64,000 nt of DNA from Lysinibacillus contaminans (GCF_001278945.1 NZ_LGRV01000007.1:238842-302841); one strand, 5' to 3'; counted from the first letter of the stretch, positions 47,789 through 58,722 are shown. The notes: generated by a model not told the origin, from the letters alone. Program-made: numbers and translations.

Positions 47789-48361
47789 ATGGCACAGTTG
47801 TATTTTAAACACGGAGCAATGAATAGCGGAAAATCGATTGAGATTTTAAAGGTTGCTCATAACTATGAAGAACAGAAAAAACCAGTGATGATATTTACAT
47901 CAGGGTTAGATACGCGCGACGAGGTCGGTTATGTATCAAGTCGTGTTGGCTTACGTCAGCAGGCAATCCCTGTTTATGAAGATACAAATATTTTTGAGCT
48001 TGTAAAAAACAATGAGGTAAAACCATATTGCGTACTCGTCGATGAAGTACAATTTTTGAAAAAAGCACATGTGCTGCAATTAGCGAATATCGTGGACGAA
48101 TTGGGTATTCCAGTTATGGGCTTTGGTTTGAAAAATGACTTCCAAAATGAACTTTTTGAGGGCAGTCAGTATATGCTGACATATGCTGATAAAATTGAAG
48201 AAATGAAAACCATCTGTTGGTTTTGTCATAAAAAGGCGACGATGAATTTACGTGTGAATGAAAACGGAGAACCTGTTTATACAGGTGACCAAATTATGAT
48301 CGGTGGTAATGATTCGTATTATCCGGTGTGCCGTAAGTGTCATGCACATCCATCGCTATAG
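47789..48361 (+). CDS. tdk: Thymidine kinase
   Basis: A 190-residue type II thymidine kinase of the salvage pathway. P-loop HGAMNSGKS, Walker B-like VLVDEVQF, the lasso region and four zinc cysteines (CWFCHKK and CRKCH) are present. Start ATG at 47789 with AAGGGAGAA upstream; the in-frame GTG at 47762 has none. The order rpmE-tdk-prfA is as in B. subtilis. Confidence 0.95.
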   Translation: MAQLYFKHGAMNSGKSIEILKVAHNYEEQKKPVMIFTSGLDTRDEVGYVSSRVGLRQQAIPVYEDTNIFELVKNNEVKPYCVLVDEVQFLKKAHVLQLANIVDELGIPVMGFGLKNDFQNELFEGSQYMLTYADKIEEMKTICWFCHKKATMNLRVNENGEPVYTGDQIMIGGNDSYYPVCRKCHAHPSL

Positions 48362-48486
48362 GAGAAGTGCTTTAGCTAAGATACTTATGAAAAAGTAGTA
48401 TACATGCAAAAAATTACTTATACTAAGGTAAAGCGAATACTTAAAATTGCTATATTTATATAATTTAAATGATAGAGGTGAAGATC

Positions 48487-49563
48487 ATGTTTGATCGACT
48501 GCAAGCAGTAGAGGATCGCTACGAACGACTTAATGAGCTTTTAAGTGATCCAGATATCGTAAATGATAACAAAAAATTACGTGATTATTCGAAAGAACAG
48601 TCGGATATTCAAGAAACGGTAGATGCTTACCGCGAGTATAAAGAGGTAAAAGCACAATTAGCAGATGCGCGTGAAATGTTAGACAATGAAAAAGATCCTG
48701 ATATGCACGAAATGGTGAAGGAAGAGTTCAACAGTTTAAAAGAACAACAAGAAGAGCTTGAAGAAAGACTTCGCGTATTATTAATTCCTAAAGATCCGAA
48801 TGATAATAAAAACGTTATTATGGAGATTCGTGGTGCTGCTGGTGGAGATGAGGCGAATATCTTTGCTGGAGACTTATTCCGTATGTATTCTCGTTATGCT
48901 GAAACACAGAACTGGAAAATTGATTTGATGGAAGCAACACCAAATCCAATGGGTGGTTATAAAGAAGTAATCTTCATGATTAACGGACAAGGTGCTTACT
49001 CAAAATTCAAGTACGAGAACGGTGCCCACCGCGTACAGCGTGTACCAGCAACGGAATCGCAAGGTCGTATTCACACTTCTACAGCTACTGTGGCATGCCT
49101 TCCAGAAGTAGAAGAAGTAGATGTGGAAATTCATGAAAAAGATATTCGTGTCGATACATTTGCGTCTTCTGGTGCCGGTGGACAATCGGTAAATACTACG
49201 ATGTCAGCTGTTCGTATGATCCATTTACCTACAGGTGTGGTTGTATCGATGCAAGATGAGCGTTCACAGATTAAAAACCGTGAAAAAGCGATGAAGATTT
49301 TACGTGCGCGCGTAGCAGATATGTATATGCGCGAAGCACAAAGTGAAATTGATGCAGTACGTAAATCAGCTGTTGGTACAGGAGATCGCTCTGAACGTAT
49401 TCGCACATACAATTATCCTCAAAACCGTGTTACTGACCACCGTATTGGTTTAACAATTCAGAAGTTAGACCAAATCGTAGAAGGTAAACTTGACGAAATT
49501 ATTGATGCACTTATGTTAGAGGAGCAAGCGTCGAAGCTTGAACGACTGAATGAAGATGCATAA
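48487..49563 (+). CDS. prfA: Peptide chain release factor 1
   Basis: This 358-residue factor reads UAA and UAG. The tripeptide anticodon region [14 protein letters not shown] has the PAT type of RF1, and the hydrolysis loop is [12 protein letters not shown] (GGQ). The ATG at 48487 has GAGGTGA upstream; ATG 48469 has none. The gene overlaps prmC, whose product methylates the GGQ glutamine, by 14 nt. Confidence 0.97.
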   Translation: MFDRLQAVEDRYERLNELLSDPDIVNDNKKLRDYSKEQSDIQETVDAYREYKEVKAQLADAREMLDNEKDPDMHEMVKEEFNSLKEQQEELEERLRVLLIPKDPNDNKNVIMEIRGAAGGDEANIFAGDLFRMYSRYAETQNWKIDLMEATPNPMGGYKEVIFMINGQGAYSKFKYENGAHRVQRVPATESQGRIHTSTATVACLPEVEEVDVEIHEKDIRVDTFASSGAGGQSVNTTMSAVRMIHLPTGVVVSMQDERSQIKNREKAMKILRARVADMYMREAQSEIDAVRKSAVGTGDRSERIRTYNYPQNRVTDHRIGLTIQKLDQIVEGKLDEIIDALMLEEQASKLERLNEDA

Positions 49564-50410
49564 GCAAGTATTTGAGGCCCTTAATTGGGCTTCTTCTTTT
49601 TTGGTGGAAAAAGGTTTTGAGGAAACAGCGGCGCGTATTGTGATGCAGTATGTACTTGGCACAACTTATTCAGGTGTAATGATGCATATGTACGATGAGT
49701 TAACACCTGAACAAGCTGAGCAGTTTGTTGCGTTAATTGAAGAGCATGCAGGTGGCCGTCCAGTGCAGTATTGTATTGGACGTGAAGAATTTTATGGACG
49801 TACGTTTTTAGTTGATGAATCGGTGTTAATTCCTCGTCCTGAAACGGAGGAATTAGTGCTAGGTACGATAAATCGTATGAATAAATTATTTGGTCAGCAA
49901 CAACTTAAGCTTGCGGATATTGGGACTGGTAGTGGGGCAATTGCCATTTCGATGAAACTTGAATGTCCAAAACTGACAGTAGTAGCGACTGATTTATCAA
50001 CATCAGCTTTAGTAACAGCGAAAAAAAATGCACAAGCATTAGACGCTGATATTGACTTTCGACTTGGAGATTTAGCTGCACCGCTTGCTGGTGAAAAATT
50101 CGATATTGTGTTGTCAAACCCACCATACATTGCTTTTGATGAAGCAAAAGCAATGTCTAGTGTGGTACTGGAACATGAGCCACATAGTGCCCTTTTTGCG
50201 GAAGAGGATGGGCTAATTTTATATCGAAGATTAGCTGAGCAGTTACCAGCCTTGATGAATAAGCCGGGGCTTATCGGTCTTGAAATTGGTTATACACAAG
50301 GTATGGAAGTAGCAAAATTTTTCAAAGATAGTTTTCCACAAGCTACAGTGACTGTGGAAAAAGATATTAATGGAAAATCTCGTATGGTTTTTTGTGAAAT
50401 CGATGCATAA
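49550..50410 (+). CDS. prmC: Release factor glutamine methyltransferase
   Basis: A 286-residue SAM-dependent N5-glutamine methyltransferase acting on the GGQ motif of release factors. An N-terminal helical substrate domain (with [10 protein letters not shown]) is followed by the SAM fold ([14 protein letters not shown]) and the catalytic NPPY in [10 protein letters not shown]. The overlap with prfA indicates translational coupling of enzyme and substrate. Confidence 0.96.
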   Translation: MKMHKQVFEALNWASSFLVEKGFEETAARIVMQYVLGTTYSGVMMHMYDELTPEQAEQFVALIEEHAGGRPVQYCIGREEFYGRTFLVDESVLIPRPETEELVLGTINRMNKLFGQQQLKLADIGTGSGAIAISMKLECPKLTVVATDLSTSALVTAKKNAQALDADIDFRLGDLAAPLAGEKFDIVLSNPPYIAFDEAKAMSSVVLEHEPHSALFAEEDGLILYRRLAEQLPALMNKPGLIGLEIGYTQGMEVAKFFKDSFPQATVTVEKDINGKSRMVFCEIDA

Positions 50411-50454
50411 AAAATCTCTTTCTTGACGACAATGTCGAGCAAGGAGGGATTTTT

Positions 50455-51033
50455 ATGTTAAATGAATATAAGATTGTTAGATTTCCAAAAATAAATATTT
50501 TTCTAGCGTTTGTAAAACTAGTGTTGTTGGCGTTAGTGTTACAGCTATGTATACTATATATTCCAGAGTTAGTAGGGTTAGCAAAGGAAACTAGCGATAG
50601 TGAACAAGAAAGTGACTTTCGTGTTCGGGTTATTGCCAATAGCAATACGGCTGCTGATCAATTAGAGAAAGAGAAGTTAGTGGAAGGTCTAAAACCTTAT
50701 TTTCTTCAGGTAGCCAATGCACAATCTGTGGATAATGAGCAATTTGTTGTGTTAAAACAGCAAATTGAGAAAGAAATAAAGGAAAATTATCCTCAATTAT
50801 ATACACAAGTTGCAATTGGGGATAACTTATTTCCGCCGAAGCGTCAAAATGCAAGTATCTATCCACAAAATGTCTATCAATCTATTGTTGTGAAAATTGG
50901 CGATGGACGTGGTGATAACTGGTGGTGTAGCATTTTCCCATCAGTTTGTGAGCCGGAAAAAGAGAAAGAAGAAGAAAAAGAAGAGCCTGTTACCTTTTTT
51001 ATTTGGGAATGGATTAAAGGATTTTTCGACTGA
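50455..51033 (+). CDS. spoIIR: Stage II sporulation protein R
   Basis: A 192-residue protein with an N-terminal membrane/signal segment (about residues 18-40), then FRVRVIANSNTAADQ and the Trp/Cys-rich GRGDNWWCSIFPSVC diagnostic of SpoIIR. In B. subtilis SpoIIR is made in the forespore, exported, and triggers SpoIIGA to process pro-sigma-E in the mother cell. This version is somewhat short and ends in a Glu/Lys-rich stretch plus an aromatic tail. AAGGAGG precedes the ATG. Confidence 0.88.
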   Translation: MLNEYKIVRFPKINIFLAFVKLVLLALVLQLCILYIPELVGLAKETSDSEQESDFRVRVIANSNTAADQLEKEKLVEGLKPYFLQVANAQSVDNEQFVVLKQQIEKEIKENYPQLYTQVAIGDNLFPPKRQNASIYPQNVYQSIVVKIGDGRGDNWWCSIFPSVCEPEKEKEEEKEEPVTFFIWEWIKGFFD

Positions 51034-51132
51034 GTTATATACAAATACAGAATACTTATACACAATTTTCTGAAAGTTACTAACAATGTGTGAGTAAGTC
51101 AATGAAAATGAAGTAAAGAGGGGAGGATTATC

Positions 51133-52167
51133 GTGAAAACAATTCGTAAAATTGTGGATAGTAATGTGAATAGTCAGATAAATTATACACAGGCTGTGGA
51201 TATCTTAAATACTGGAGAGGTCGTAGCTTTCCCCACGGAAACGGTTTACGGTTTAGGTGCAGTTGCAACAGATGACGTGGCAGTGAAAAAAATCTTTGAA
51301 GCAAAAGGGCGTCCTTCAGATAATCCACTCATTGTCCATATTGGAGAGAAAGAAGAAGTCGAGCTTTATATTGAAGAAATTCCGGAAGTCGCAAAAAAAT
51401 GCATGGATTTATTTTGGCCAGGTCCTCTAACTCTGGTTATGAAAGTAAAACCAAATGTATTGGCAAAAAGTGTGACTGCCGGACTACATACAGTAGGTAT
51501 TCGCATGCCAGACCATCCTGTGGCGCTTCAGTTGCTGCAGCAAATAAAAAAACCACTCGCTGCGCCGAGTGCAAATCGTAGTGGGAAACCAAGTCCAACG
51601 GAGGCCATTCATGTAGAGGAAGATTTACAAGGGCGTATTCCATACATTTTAGACGGTGGTTCAACAGGCATCGGTTTTGAATCGACGGTACTGGATGTTA
51701 CACATGAGCCTCCTGTTATTTTACGACCAGGTGGTATTACGAAGGAAATGTTGGAAGTAGCAATTGGACCAGTTATTCAGCCAACAAACGTTGAACAAAA
51801 CATGGCGTCGACACCAAAAGCCCCTGGTATGAAATATACACATTATGCACCGAATGCTCCTGTTTACTTAATTGAGTGTAATGAGAAAAAAGTTTCACAA
51901 GCTATACAAAAGCTACAAACTGAAGGTCAACAAGTTGCGCTTTTAGCACCCGATAACTTTGCGCAAATCAAAGCCGATTATTTCTTTTCAATTGGTGAAG
52001 AAGGTGTAAAAGAAGAAATGGGTGCAGCGCTTTATCATGCATTGCGAGCTTGTGATAAAACGAAGGCAACCATTATTTTAGCAACCGCAACATCAATAGA
52101 AGGTGTCGGTGCAGCAATCATGAATAGACTTGAAAAAGCTGCTGCTGGAAAATGGTATACCATATAA
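51133..52167 (+). CDS. tsaC: Threonylcarbamoyl-AMP synthase, Sua5 type
   Basis: A 344-residue enzyme making threonylcarbamoyl-AMP for the t6A37 modification of ANN-reading tRNAs. The YrdC domain (residues about 15-205) has AFPTETVYGLGA, KGRPSDNPL and PSANRSGKPSPT; a linker (SPKAPGMKYTHYAP-type) leads to the C-terminal Sua5 domain. It is ywlC in B. subtilis. GTG start after GAGGGGAGGA. Confidence 0.95.
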   Translation: MKTIRKIVDSNVNSQINYTQAVDILNTGEVVAFPTETVYGLGAVATDDVAVKKIFEAKGRPSDNPLIVHIGEKEEVELYIEEIPEVAKKCMDLFWPGPLTLVMKVKPNVLAKSVTAGLHTVGIRMPDHPVALQLLQQIKKPLAAPSANRSGKPSPTEAIHVEEDLQGRIPYILDGGSTGIGFESTVLDVTHEPPVILRPGGITKEMLEVAIGPVIQPTNVEQNMASTPKAPGMKYTHYAPNAPVYLIECNEKKVSQAIQKLQTEGQQVALLAPDNFAQIKADYFFSIGEEGVKEEMGAALYHALRACDKTKATIILATATSIEGVGAAIMNRLEKAAAGKWYTI

Positions 52168-52173
52168 AATAAG

Positions 52174-52213
52174 AACTAGCCTATTTCACATTGTTGGAAT
52201 AGGCTAGTTTTTA
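52174..52213 (+). terminator. Terminator of tsaC
   Basis: Perfect 12-bp stem AACTAGCCTATT/AATAGGCTAGTT with a T-rich tail. Confidence 0.94.
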
Positions 52214-52361
52214 TTTTATTGTTAGGAAATTATAGATTTTCAGGCTGTAGATAACGAGGAGGTCTAAATCGTGAGGTCGCATTTGTTTTTCTACAGGCAA
52301 ATACTGAACAACAAATTTTTGTAGAATATTTTTCAAACGTTAAAAAGTCTATTTGATAAAA

Positions 52362-52447
52362 TTGATATACAACATATTAATAAATATGTGTCAAAAAGGG
52401 ATTAAAGACCTAAGTTGGCGCTTATTTAAAAATAAGTTGTATATCAA
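52362..52447. repeat. Long-range inverted repeat with two inner hairpins
   Basis: TTGATATACAAC (52362-52373) is perfectly complementary to GTTGTATATCAA (52436-52447). Inside lie ACATATTAATAAATATGT and CTTATTTAAAAATAAG, both hairpins. This could be a structured RNA or a decayed mobile element. Confidence 0.55.
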
Positions 52448-52708
52448 AATCGATAGTTTGAATAAATTCGAGTTTGTTTAAGTTGCTTTCAGAATTTCCT
52501 CTGTTAAAACGAGAATGACCTCGATGCATTTTTGATGTAAAAATGCGGGTTGAGAAAGATCAACGAAGACCGTTTGGTAATCTAAATTCAGAAATGTGAT
52601 TTTTAAACTGCTTGATTTTTAAAAAGAATACTGAGGCAACACTTCGTATAAACGCCTTATTATATATGTGTTATAAAGTGTTTCTGAAAAACTTCTTTAC
52701 TCTTTTTC

Positions 52709-52993
52709 GAGGGCACTGAAAAACTCTTAAATAGAAAATTTTTATAGTAACTTTTTGCAGAAGCATTACTATAGTATGAAAGGATTTAGCGCGGCGGCGA
52801 ATGTCTTCCCGCGCGAAGCGAGGGTTGCGTCTTACACTGTGCTTGCGGAAAGCGAACGCTAGAGCGCAAAATCATTAAGGTCATATTTTTGTTAAAGAAT
52901 TTATTGAAAATTACTTTTTCAGTGCCCTCAGCGAAGCGTAGGAGCAGGCTCGTCGCTTGCCCGCGGAAAGCGAATGCCAGAGCGCTAAATCCT
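52709..52993. repeat. Composite GC-rich repeat with interlocked inverted repeats
   Basis: GAGGGCACTGAAAAA (52709-52723) is complementary to 52915-52929, and AGGATTTAGCGC (52781-52792) to 52982-52993, so the two pairs interlock. Two related blocks, GCTTGCGGAAAGCGAACGC and GCCCGCGGAAAGCGAATGCC, lie about 130 bp apart. No gene is supported. Confidence 0.65.
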
Positions 52994-53564
52994 AGTAACA
53001 AATAAGTATTAGAATGTTTATGAAGAAATTACTTTTTTTGTGCCTCTTTTTTTTGCATCATTTTTTAGACCAGCCAATCGAGTCGTTGGAACAATATTAT
53101 AAGAGCCATGTGCTTTCAAGATGATCCATTCGGAAGCGAAAAGGAATCAAAAATGTATTTTATTAAGCGGATTCGGCATCTTTATAGCCTGTTTTATCAA
53201 AAAGAGTATGAGCTTATTGTCCCGTTTTTTTATTTTGCAGCGTGATAAGAGGAGCGAAAATGGCTTTGTTTTGAGTTGTTTTTATACTTTTTCAGCTGTT
53301 TTTGTCAGGTGAATGCAATATTATTTGGCGCAAACTTATAAATGAAGATATTTTAGTAGAATGTCATAAGGTGCTTCTTGATTGCTAAAAGAATGCAAGT
53401 ACGTGTTTTGGTGTAGTCCCTTTGTTTAAAAAAGATATTTTTGTGTCTAGACAGTCTATAAGTCATTTGCCGAGGAGGTAGTGCTTATTTCAGACTCGTT
53501 ATAGGATAATCGTGAATTACTGAGCATAAAATGATAAAATATTAGGGAGTGAAGGGGTGCGTTA
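52994..53564. other. AT-rich remainder of the tsaC-mntP intergenic region
   Basis: About 570 bases with short open frames only (for example 53121-53312) that lack ribosome sites and recognisable sequence. A T-rich ACTTTTTTTGTGCCTCTTTT at 53027 echoes the end of the composite repeat before it. Confidence 0.4.
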
Positions 53565-54059
53565 TTGCAGGGGATTCTTGCGGGAGTTTTAACGTCCGTT
53601 GATGTGATTGGGCTATATGTATTATTACCGACTGTAAGATATCGTTTATTATTATCAGTGTGGACAGCTTCACTACACATGCTTTTCCCGCTGTTAGGAT
53701 TTGAATTAGGTAATTACATCGTTCGTTTCCTACTGGATTGGGGACAATGGATTTCTAGCATTTTATTATTTTGTATTGGCTTACAATTACTATTATTCTC
53801 TAATAATAATGAAAAAAGACCGATTTCTCCGATATTATTAGCAATCACTGCAAGCCTAGATACCTTTTCAGTAAGTGTTTCTTTTGGTATGCTTAATGTA
53901 GAAAAAATGATATTTATAATAAGTGCTGGAGCCAGTGCATTTATCTGTTCGTATGGTGCATTAATAATTGCAAGAAAAAATCAACGAATATTAGGTAAAA
54001 ATCTACAAATCATTGCAGGTATCGTATTTATCATTATGAGTATTTTGACAGTAACATAA
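53565..54059 (+). CDS. mntP: MntP-like manganese exporter, divergent and short
   Basis: A 164-residue membrane protein with about five or six spans at the place of B. subtilis ywlD/mntP, between tsaC and ywlE. The second family motif is recognisable (TASLDTFSVSVSFG), but the first helix reads LTSVDVIGLYV instead of a clear D-A-F-(A/S)-V, and the protein is about 20 residues shorter than usual. TTG start with AGGGG 7 nt upstream. Mn2+ export is inferred from family and position; altered specificity is possible. Confidence 0.72.
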   Translation: MQGILAGVLTSVDVIGLYVLLPTVRYRLLLSVWTASLHMLFPLLGFELGNYIVRFLLDWGQWISSILLFCIGLQLLLFSNNNEKRPISPILLAITASLDTFSVSVSFGMLNVEKMIFIISAGASAFICSYGALIIARKNQRILGKNLQIIAGIVFIIMSILTVT

Positions 54060-54087
54060 CATCAATTGAATCAGGAGGGTGATAAGT

Positions 54088-54528
54088 GTGAATATACTAT
54101 TCGTTTGTACCGGCAATACTTGTCGCAGTCCGATGGCAGAAGCGATTTTGAAAGGTAAACAAATAGATAATATTAATGTGCGCTCGGCAGGTATATATGC
54201 GATTCCATATGCAGAAATGTCCGCATATACAAAGCTAGTATTAGATGAAGCAAATATTATGCATCAACATCAAGCAACACAATTATCAAGTGCAGAAATT
54301 GAATGGGCAGACTTAATATTAACGATGACAACTAGTCATCGAGAAAGTATTATTGCTAATTTCCCTTCAGAAGAGCAAAAGGTATTTACGTTAAAAGAAT
54401 ATACATCAACTACTGAATTACAAGATGTTGTCGATCCGTATGGTGGCACTAAAATAATGTATGAACAAACATTCCAAGAGCTAAATGAATTAATCGATAG
54501 GTTGGTTAAAAAAATCGAAGGGAATTGA
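54088..54528 (+). CDS. ywlE: Low-molecular-weight protein arginine phosphatase
   Basis: A 146-residue LMW phosphatase. The P-loop [11 protein letters not shown] carries the nucleophilic Cys and the Thr that in YwlE favours phospho-arginine over phospho-tyrosine. The general acid is in VDPYGGT. It would reverse McsB-type arginine phosphorylation in stress regulation. I chose the GTG at 54088 with AGGAGG 9 nt upstream; the GTG at 54079 overlaps the ribosome site. Confidence 0.93.
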   Translation: MNILFVCTGNTCRSPMAEAILKGKQIDNINVRSAGIYAIPYAEMSAYTKLVLDEANIMHQHQATQLSSAEIEWADLILTMTTSHRESIIANFPSEEQKVFTLKEYTSTTELQDVVDPYGGTKIMYEQTFQELNELIDRLVKKIEGN

Positions 54529-54535
54529 AGGCTAT

Positions 54536-55819
54536 ATGAAAAAACAATTTGGTTTAAGACGTAAACTCGTACTATTCGTTAGTATACTTGCCTTAATAAC
54601 ATATACAGTTAGTTTTATTTTCATTGAATTTGTACAACCAACTTTTTTCCCCGAGATTAGTCGTAGATCATTTGAAGTGGTGACTTACCTTTTAGGAATT
54701 ATTTGGTCTGGGATTTTAGCGGCGATTTTCAGTGTCATTTTAGTAAAACCACTGCAACAGCTTGAAAATGCCGCTTCAAGAGTAGCTGAAGGGAAAATAG
54801 GGAAAGATGTACCAATGCCAAGAACAAACGATGAGATTCGTTCAGTTGCTGAAGCTTTTCAGCTAATGGTATTGAATTTGCGTCAAATGATTGAAAGTAT
54901 TGACCATAATTTCCAAGAAACCAATCGATCTATTGTCCATTTATCGGATGAAACAGCAGTTGCTTCTAAAAAAGCTGATGGGATTGCACGTACAGTCAAA
55001 CACATTTCGGCTGGTGCAGAGGCTTCAGCCGTTGCAGTACAGGAAACAGCAGAAGCTATTGAAGATGTGAGAGAACTTGCTACAAAAGTGAATTCAAGGG
55101 CGGTACAATCAGCTACGCAGACGAAAGAGATTTTACATAATTTAAAGACAACAACAAATGCAATTGAAATATTAGTAAATAGCATTCGACAAATTGCTGA
55201 TGGTAATAATGAAGCATTAAAAAGCATCCGTACACTAGAAGAAAATGCTGGACAAGTTGAAAAAATTATTGGACTAGTTGGAGATATTGCAGCTCAAACA
55301 AATTTACTAGCATTAAATGCGTCCATCGAAGCAGCGCGAGCAGGTGATCATGGGAAGGGATTTGCTGTTGTAGCAGAAGAAGTAAGAGGGCTAGCCGATG
55401 AAAGTGCAAAGGCAGTGAAGGGGATTACATCGCTTATTCAATCCATGCAACAAAATGTGGAAGTTGTTGTGCAGCAAATGAATCATCAAGTAACTTTTGC
55501 AACTAAAGAAGTTGAACGTGTTTCTGAAACAACGGCAGCAGTCGAGAACATGTCTTCTAGTGTCCATGAAATGGCTACATCTGTGGTAGAAATTTCTACG
55601 TTAATTGAAAAACAAATGAATAATATTGAAACGACGGCTCGTCAATCACAAGAGGTCGCAGCGATTGCAGAGGAGACGTCTGCTGGAGCGCAAGAAGTAC
55701 GAAGTGCCACTGAGGAACAAGCCTATTCCATTGAACAGGTTGAAAAGTTAGCAAATGGTTTGAAAAAGCAATCAGAAGAGTTATTTAAAGTAATTCAGCA
55801 ATTTGATCGTGAAACATAA
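54536..55819 (+). CDS. Methyl-accepting chemotaxis-like protein without extracellular sensor
   Basis: A 427-residue protein with two close N-terminal membrane spans (about residues 10-30 and 45-70), a HAMP domain ([20 protein letters not shown]) and a long coiled-coil signalling domain with the hairpin tip [20 protein letters not shown] and [16 protein letters not shown]. There is practically no ligand domain between the spans, so it may sense membrane or cytoplasmic state. It is 7 bp after ywlE. Confidence 0.9.
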   Translation: MKKQFGLRRKLVLFVSILALITYTVSFIFIEFVQPTFFPEISRRSFEVVTYLLGIIWSGILAAIFSVILVKPLQQLENAASRVAEGKIGKDVPMPRTNDEIRSVAEAFQLMVLNLRQMIESIDHNFQETNRSIVHLSDETAVASKKADGIARTVKHISAGAEASAVAVQETAEAIEDVRELATKVNSRAVQSATQTKEILHNLKTTTNAIEILVNSIRQIADGNNEALKSIRTLEENAGQVEKIIGLVGDIAAQTNLLALNASIEAARAGDHGKGFAVVAEEVRGLADESAKAVKGITSLIQSMQQNVEVVVQQMNHQVTFATKEVERVSETTAAVENMSSSVHEMATSVVEISTLIEKQMNNIETTARQSQEVAAIAEETSAGAQEVRSATEEQAYSIEQVEKLANGLKKQSEELFKVIQQFDRET

Positions 55820-55824
55820 ATTAG

Positions 55825-55868
55825 GATCGAGTTCATTAGAAATACTAGTGAATTCGATTATTTTTTTG
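55825..55868 (+). terminator. Terminator after the chemoreceptor gene
   Basis: A 14-bp stem ATCGAGTTCATTAG/CTAGTGAATTCGAT with wobbles, an AAATA-type loop and seven T residues. Confidence 0.92.
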
Positions 55869-56131
55869 CAATAATAAGTCCAATAGAACAAAAAAATTGA
55901 GAAAAACAGAGATGGTAGAATACTCAGATAAAAATACATAATGCAATTTTATCAATAAGATATCCAAATTATCTACACGAAATAACGTTAAAAATGAACG
56001 TTATTAAACTATTAAACAATAATCGTTCGTCTTTCAGGAGAAAACAGCATAAATATGCAAGAAAAATCGTGTTATTATTTAAGGAAAAGTGGTAAACTAA
56101 TGTTGACTATAATTCGAAATGAGGGAACCAA

Positions 56132-56569
56132 GTGAGAATAGCAATTTCATCTGATCACGGAGGCAACAATTTACGTCGAGAGATTATGCAACTGTTAGAG
56201 GAGCTAAATATTAGCTACGAAGACTTTGGTCCACAATCTGATGATTCAGTAGACTATCCTGACTATGCAAAGCCGGTTACTGAAGGTGTAGCAAGCGGGG
56301 AATTTGATAAGGGTATTTTAATTTGTGGAACAGGGATTGGCATGTCCATCGCTGCAAACAAAATTAAAGGTATTCGTTGTGCATTAGTTCATGATTTATT
56401 TAGCGCAAAGGCAACGCGTTGCCATAATGATTCAAATGTTTTAGCAATGGGTGAACGCGTCATTGGTCCAGGTCTTGCGCGCGAAATCGCACAAACATGG
56501 CTTGAAACAAATTTTGAAGGTGGCCGTCATACACGCCGCATAGAAAAAATAACTGAATTAGAAAAGTAA
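56132..56569 (+). CDS. rpiB: Ribose-5-phosphate isomerase B
   Basis: A 145-residue enzyme interconverting ribose 5-phosphate and ribulose 5-phosphate (or allose phosphate). SSDHGG near the N-terminus, DYPDYA, CGTGIGMSIAANK with the catalytic Cys, and HNDSNVLAMGERV are present. GTG start after GAGGGAA. It is ywlF in B. subtilis. Confidence 0.95.
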   Translation: MRIAISSDHGGNNLRREIMQLLEELNISYEDFGPQSDDSVDYPDYAKPVTEGVASGEFDKGILICGTGIGMSIAANKIKGIRCALVHDLFSAKATRCHNDSNVLAMGERVIGPGLAREIAQTWLETNFEGGRHTRRIEKITELEK

Positions 56570-56576
56570 AAAAAGT

Positions 56577-56608
56577 GCATTCACGCCCTTGAATGAGGGT
56601 GTGAATGC
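56577..56608. other. Intergenic hairpin between rpiB and ywlG
   Basis: GCATTCACGCCCT pairs with AGGGTGTGAATGC (one wobble). It lacks a T run on the plus strand but has one on the minus strand, so it is more likely an RNA-processing or stabilising hairpin than a plus-strand terminator. Confidence 0.55.
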
Positions 56609-56641
56609 CTACATAAATGTGAAAATAAGGAGCTGAGTTTA

Positions 56642-57184
56642 GTGAGTGTACAGCAAATACAAACGCAATTGACTCAGTTACTCAGTGAATTCGAAGAGCA
56701 GGTAACTTTACAATCAAATACTATTTTTATCGTGGGATGCTCTACGTCTGAAGTGATTGGTCAGAAAATTGGCACAGCGGGCGCGATTGAAACTGCACAA
56801 GCTATTTTCGAACCGCTACAAACTTTTGCAAAGAAACATCAGCTACATTTAGCCTTTCAAGGATGCGAGCACATTAATCGTGCTATTACAATGGAAGCAA
56901 AAACAGCACAAAGTTTTGGTTTTGAACCTGTTGCTGTTGTACCAGTACGCACAGCAGGTGGTTCAATGTCAGCATATGCGTATACACAATTCTCACAACC
57001 AGTTGTTGTAGAAGAAATACGTGCACATGCAGGCATTGATATTGGTCAGACATTAATTGGAATGCATTTAAAAGCGGTAGCTGTTCCTGTTCGTACATCT
57101 GTACATACGATTGGAGAAGCGATTGTCACAATTGCAACAACACGTCCAAAACTAATCGGTGGCGAACGTGCATTATATAAGTAA
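56642..57184 (+). CDS. ywlG: YwlG, DUF436/TIGR01440 family protein
   Basis: A 180-residue protein recognised by FIVGCSTSEVIGQKIGT, LAFQGCEHINRAI and GGSMSAYAY. No reaction is established. It sits directly before glyA, as in B. subtilis. GTG start after AAGGAG. Confidence 0.9.
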   Translation: MSVQQIQTQLTQLLSEFEEQVTLQSNTIFIVGCSTSEVIGQKIGTAGAIETAQAIFEPLQTFAKKHQLHLAFQGCEHINRAITMEAKTAQSFGFEPVAVVPVRTAGGSMSAYAYTQFSQPVVVEEIRAHAGIDIGQTLIGMHLKAVAVPVRTSVHTIGEAIVTIATTRPKLIGGERALYK

Positions 57185-57247
57185 GGAAATTTCTACATTC
57201 TTGTGAAGTACATTTAAATAACTATTTACTTAGGAGGATTTATAATT

Positions 57248-58489
57248 ATGGCATTCGAAAATTTAGCAGTACAAGACAAAGCAGTATTAGATGGGATTTT
57301 AGCGGAGAAGAAACGTCAACAAGCAAATATCGAGTTAATCGCATCTGAAAACTTTGTATCTGAAGCAGTAATGGAAGCACAAGGTTCTGTTCTTACAAAT
57401 AAATATGCTGAAGGTTACCCAGGTAAACGTTACTATGGTGGCTGTGAGTATGTAGATGTTGTAGAAGATATCGCACGCGATCGTGTAAAAGAAATTTTTG
57501 GCGCAGAATACGCGAATGTTCAACCTCACTCAGGCGCACAAGCAAACATGGCTGTGTACCATACAATTTTAGAACCAGGTGATACAGTTCTAGGTATGAA
57601 CCTTTCACACGGTGGTCACTTAACTCATGGTTCACCAGTAAACTTTTCAGGGATTCTTTACAACTTCGTTGAATACGGCGTAACAAAAGATACACAAGTA
57701 ATCGACTATGAAGATGTTCGTCAAAAAGCATTAGAACATAAACCAAAATTAATCGTTGCGGGTGCATCTGCATACCCACGTGCAATCGACTTTTCTAAGT
57801 TCCGTGAAATCGCTGATGAAGTAGGCGCATACTTCATGGTAGATATGGCACATATCGCAGGTTTAGTAGCTGCTGGAGAACATCAATCTCCAGTACCATA
57901 CGCTGATTTTGTAACATCAACTACACATAAAACTTTACGTGGCCCTCGTGGTGGTTTAATTCTTGCTTCTAAAGAATGGGAACAAAAATTAAACAAATCA
58001 GTATTCCCTGGTATTCAAGGTGGTCCATTAATGCACGTAATCGCTGCAAAAGCTGTAGCATTTGGAGAAGCATTACAACCTGAATTCAAAGAATATGCAA
58101 AACAGATTAAAGCGAATGCCAAAGTATTAGCAGAAACGTTAATCGCTGAAGGTGTTGAAATCGTTTCGGGTGGTACTGATAACCACTTAGTATTAGTAAA
58201 CGCTAAATCTCTTGGTCTAACTGGTAAAGTAGCAGAGCATGCACTTGATGAAGTAGGGATTACTACAAACAAAAACACAATTCCTTACGATACAGAATCA
58301 CCATTCGTAACAAGTGGTGTCCGTATCGGTACTCCAGCTGTTACTTCTCGTGGATTCAAGGAAGAAGACATGAAAGAAGTCGGCCAAATTATTGCATCAG
58401 TTCTGAAAAATCCAGAAGATGAAGCAGTGAAAAAAGAAGCATCAGAGCGTGTAAAAGCTTTAACTGATAAACATCCACTTTACGCATAA
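57248..58489 (+). CDS. glyA: Serine hydroxymethyltransferase
   Basis: The 413-residue PLP enzyme converts serine and tetrahydrofolate to glycine and methylene-tetrahydrofolate. Key segments are [26 protein letters not shown], the PLP-lysine motif [14 protein letters not shown] and [18 protein letters not shown] precedes the ATG. Confidence 0.97.
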   Translation: MAFENLAVQDKAVLDGILAEKKRQQANIELIASENFVSEAVMEAQGSVLTNKYAEGYPGKRYYGGCEYVDVVEDIARDRVKEIFGAEYANVQPHSGAQANMAVYHTILEPGDTVLGMNLSHGGHLTHGSPVNFSGILYNFVEYGVTKDTQVIDYEDVRQKALEHKPKLIVAGASAYPRAIDFSKFREIADEVGAYFMVDMAHIAGLVAAGEHQSPVPYADFVTSTTHKTLRGPRGGLILASKEWEQKLNKSVFPGIQGGPLMHVIAAKAVAFGEALQPEFKEYAKQIKANAKVLAETLIAEGVEIVSGGTDNHLVLVNAKSLGLTGKVAEHALDEVGITTNKNTIPYDTESPFVTSGVRIGTPAVTSRGFKEEDMKEVGQIIASVLKNPEDEAVKKEASERVKALTDKHPLYA

Positions 58490-58507
58490 TTTAATAGAAT
58501 TGAAAAG

Positions 58508-58539
58508 ATACTTCTGATAACTGTCAGAAGTATTTTTTC
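58508..58539 (+). terminator. Terminator of glyA
   Basis: Perfect 10-bp stem ATACTTCTGA/TCAGAAGTAT, 6-nt loop, T run. Confidence 0.95.
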
Positions 58540-58722
58540 TTAAATTTTAAGGGGAATTGTGTTATTAGCTATACAAAAATAGTAGGGAATCTTATTAGTT
58601 TAATATGATTAGGACAAAATATGTCCTTCAAAAGTTAGATTTTTTAAAAATATAGACAATATTCTGAACTTTTATGTAAAATAGAGAGAAACACTTTTGA
58701 ATTTGTGAAAGGGGGGGTTATG

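Noticed and set aside
52781..52993. Insertion sequence remnant
   Set aside because: Inverted repeats are present, but no transposase-like frame, and the repeat ends interlock instead of bracketing an element.
53121..53312. Possible 63-residue gene in the tsaC-mntP gap
   Set aside because: No Shine-Dalgarno, no recognisable family, and unusual composition in a repeat-rich non-coding stretch.
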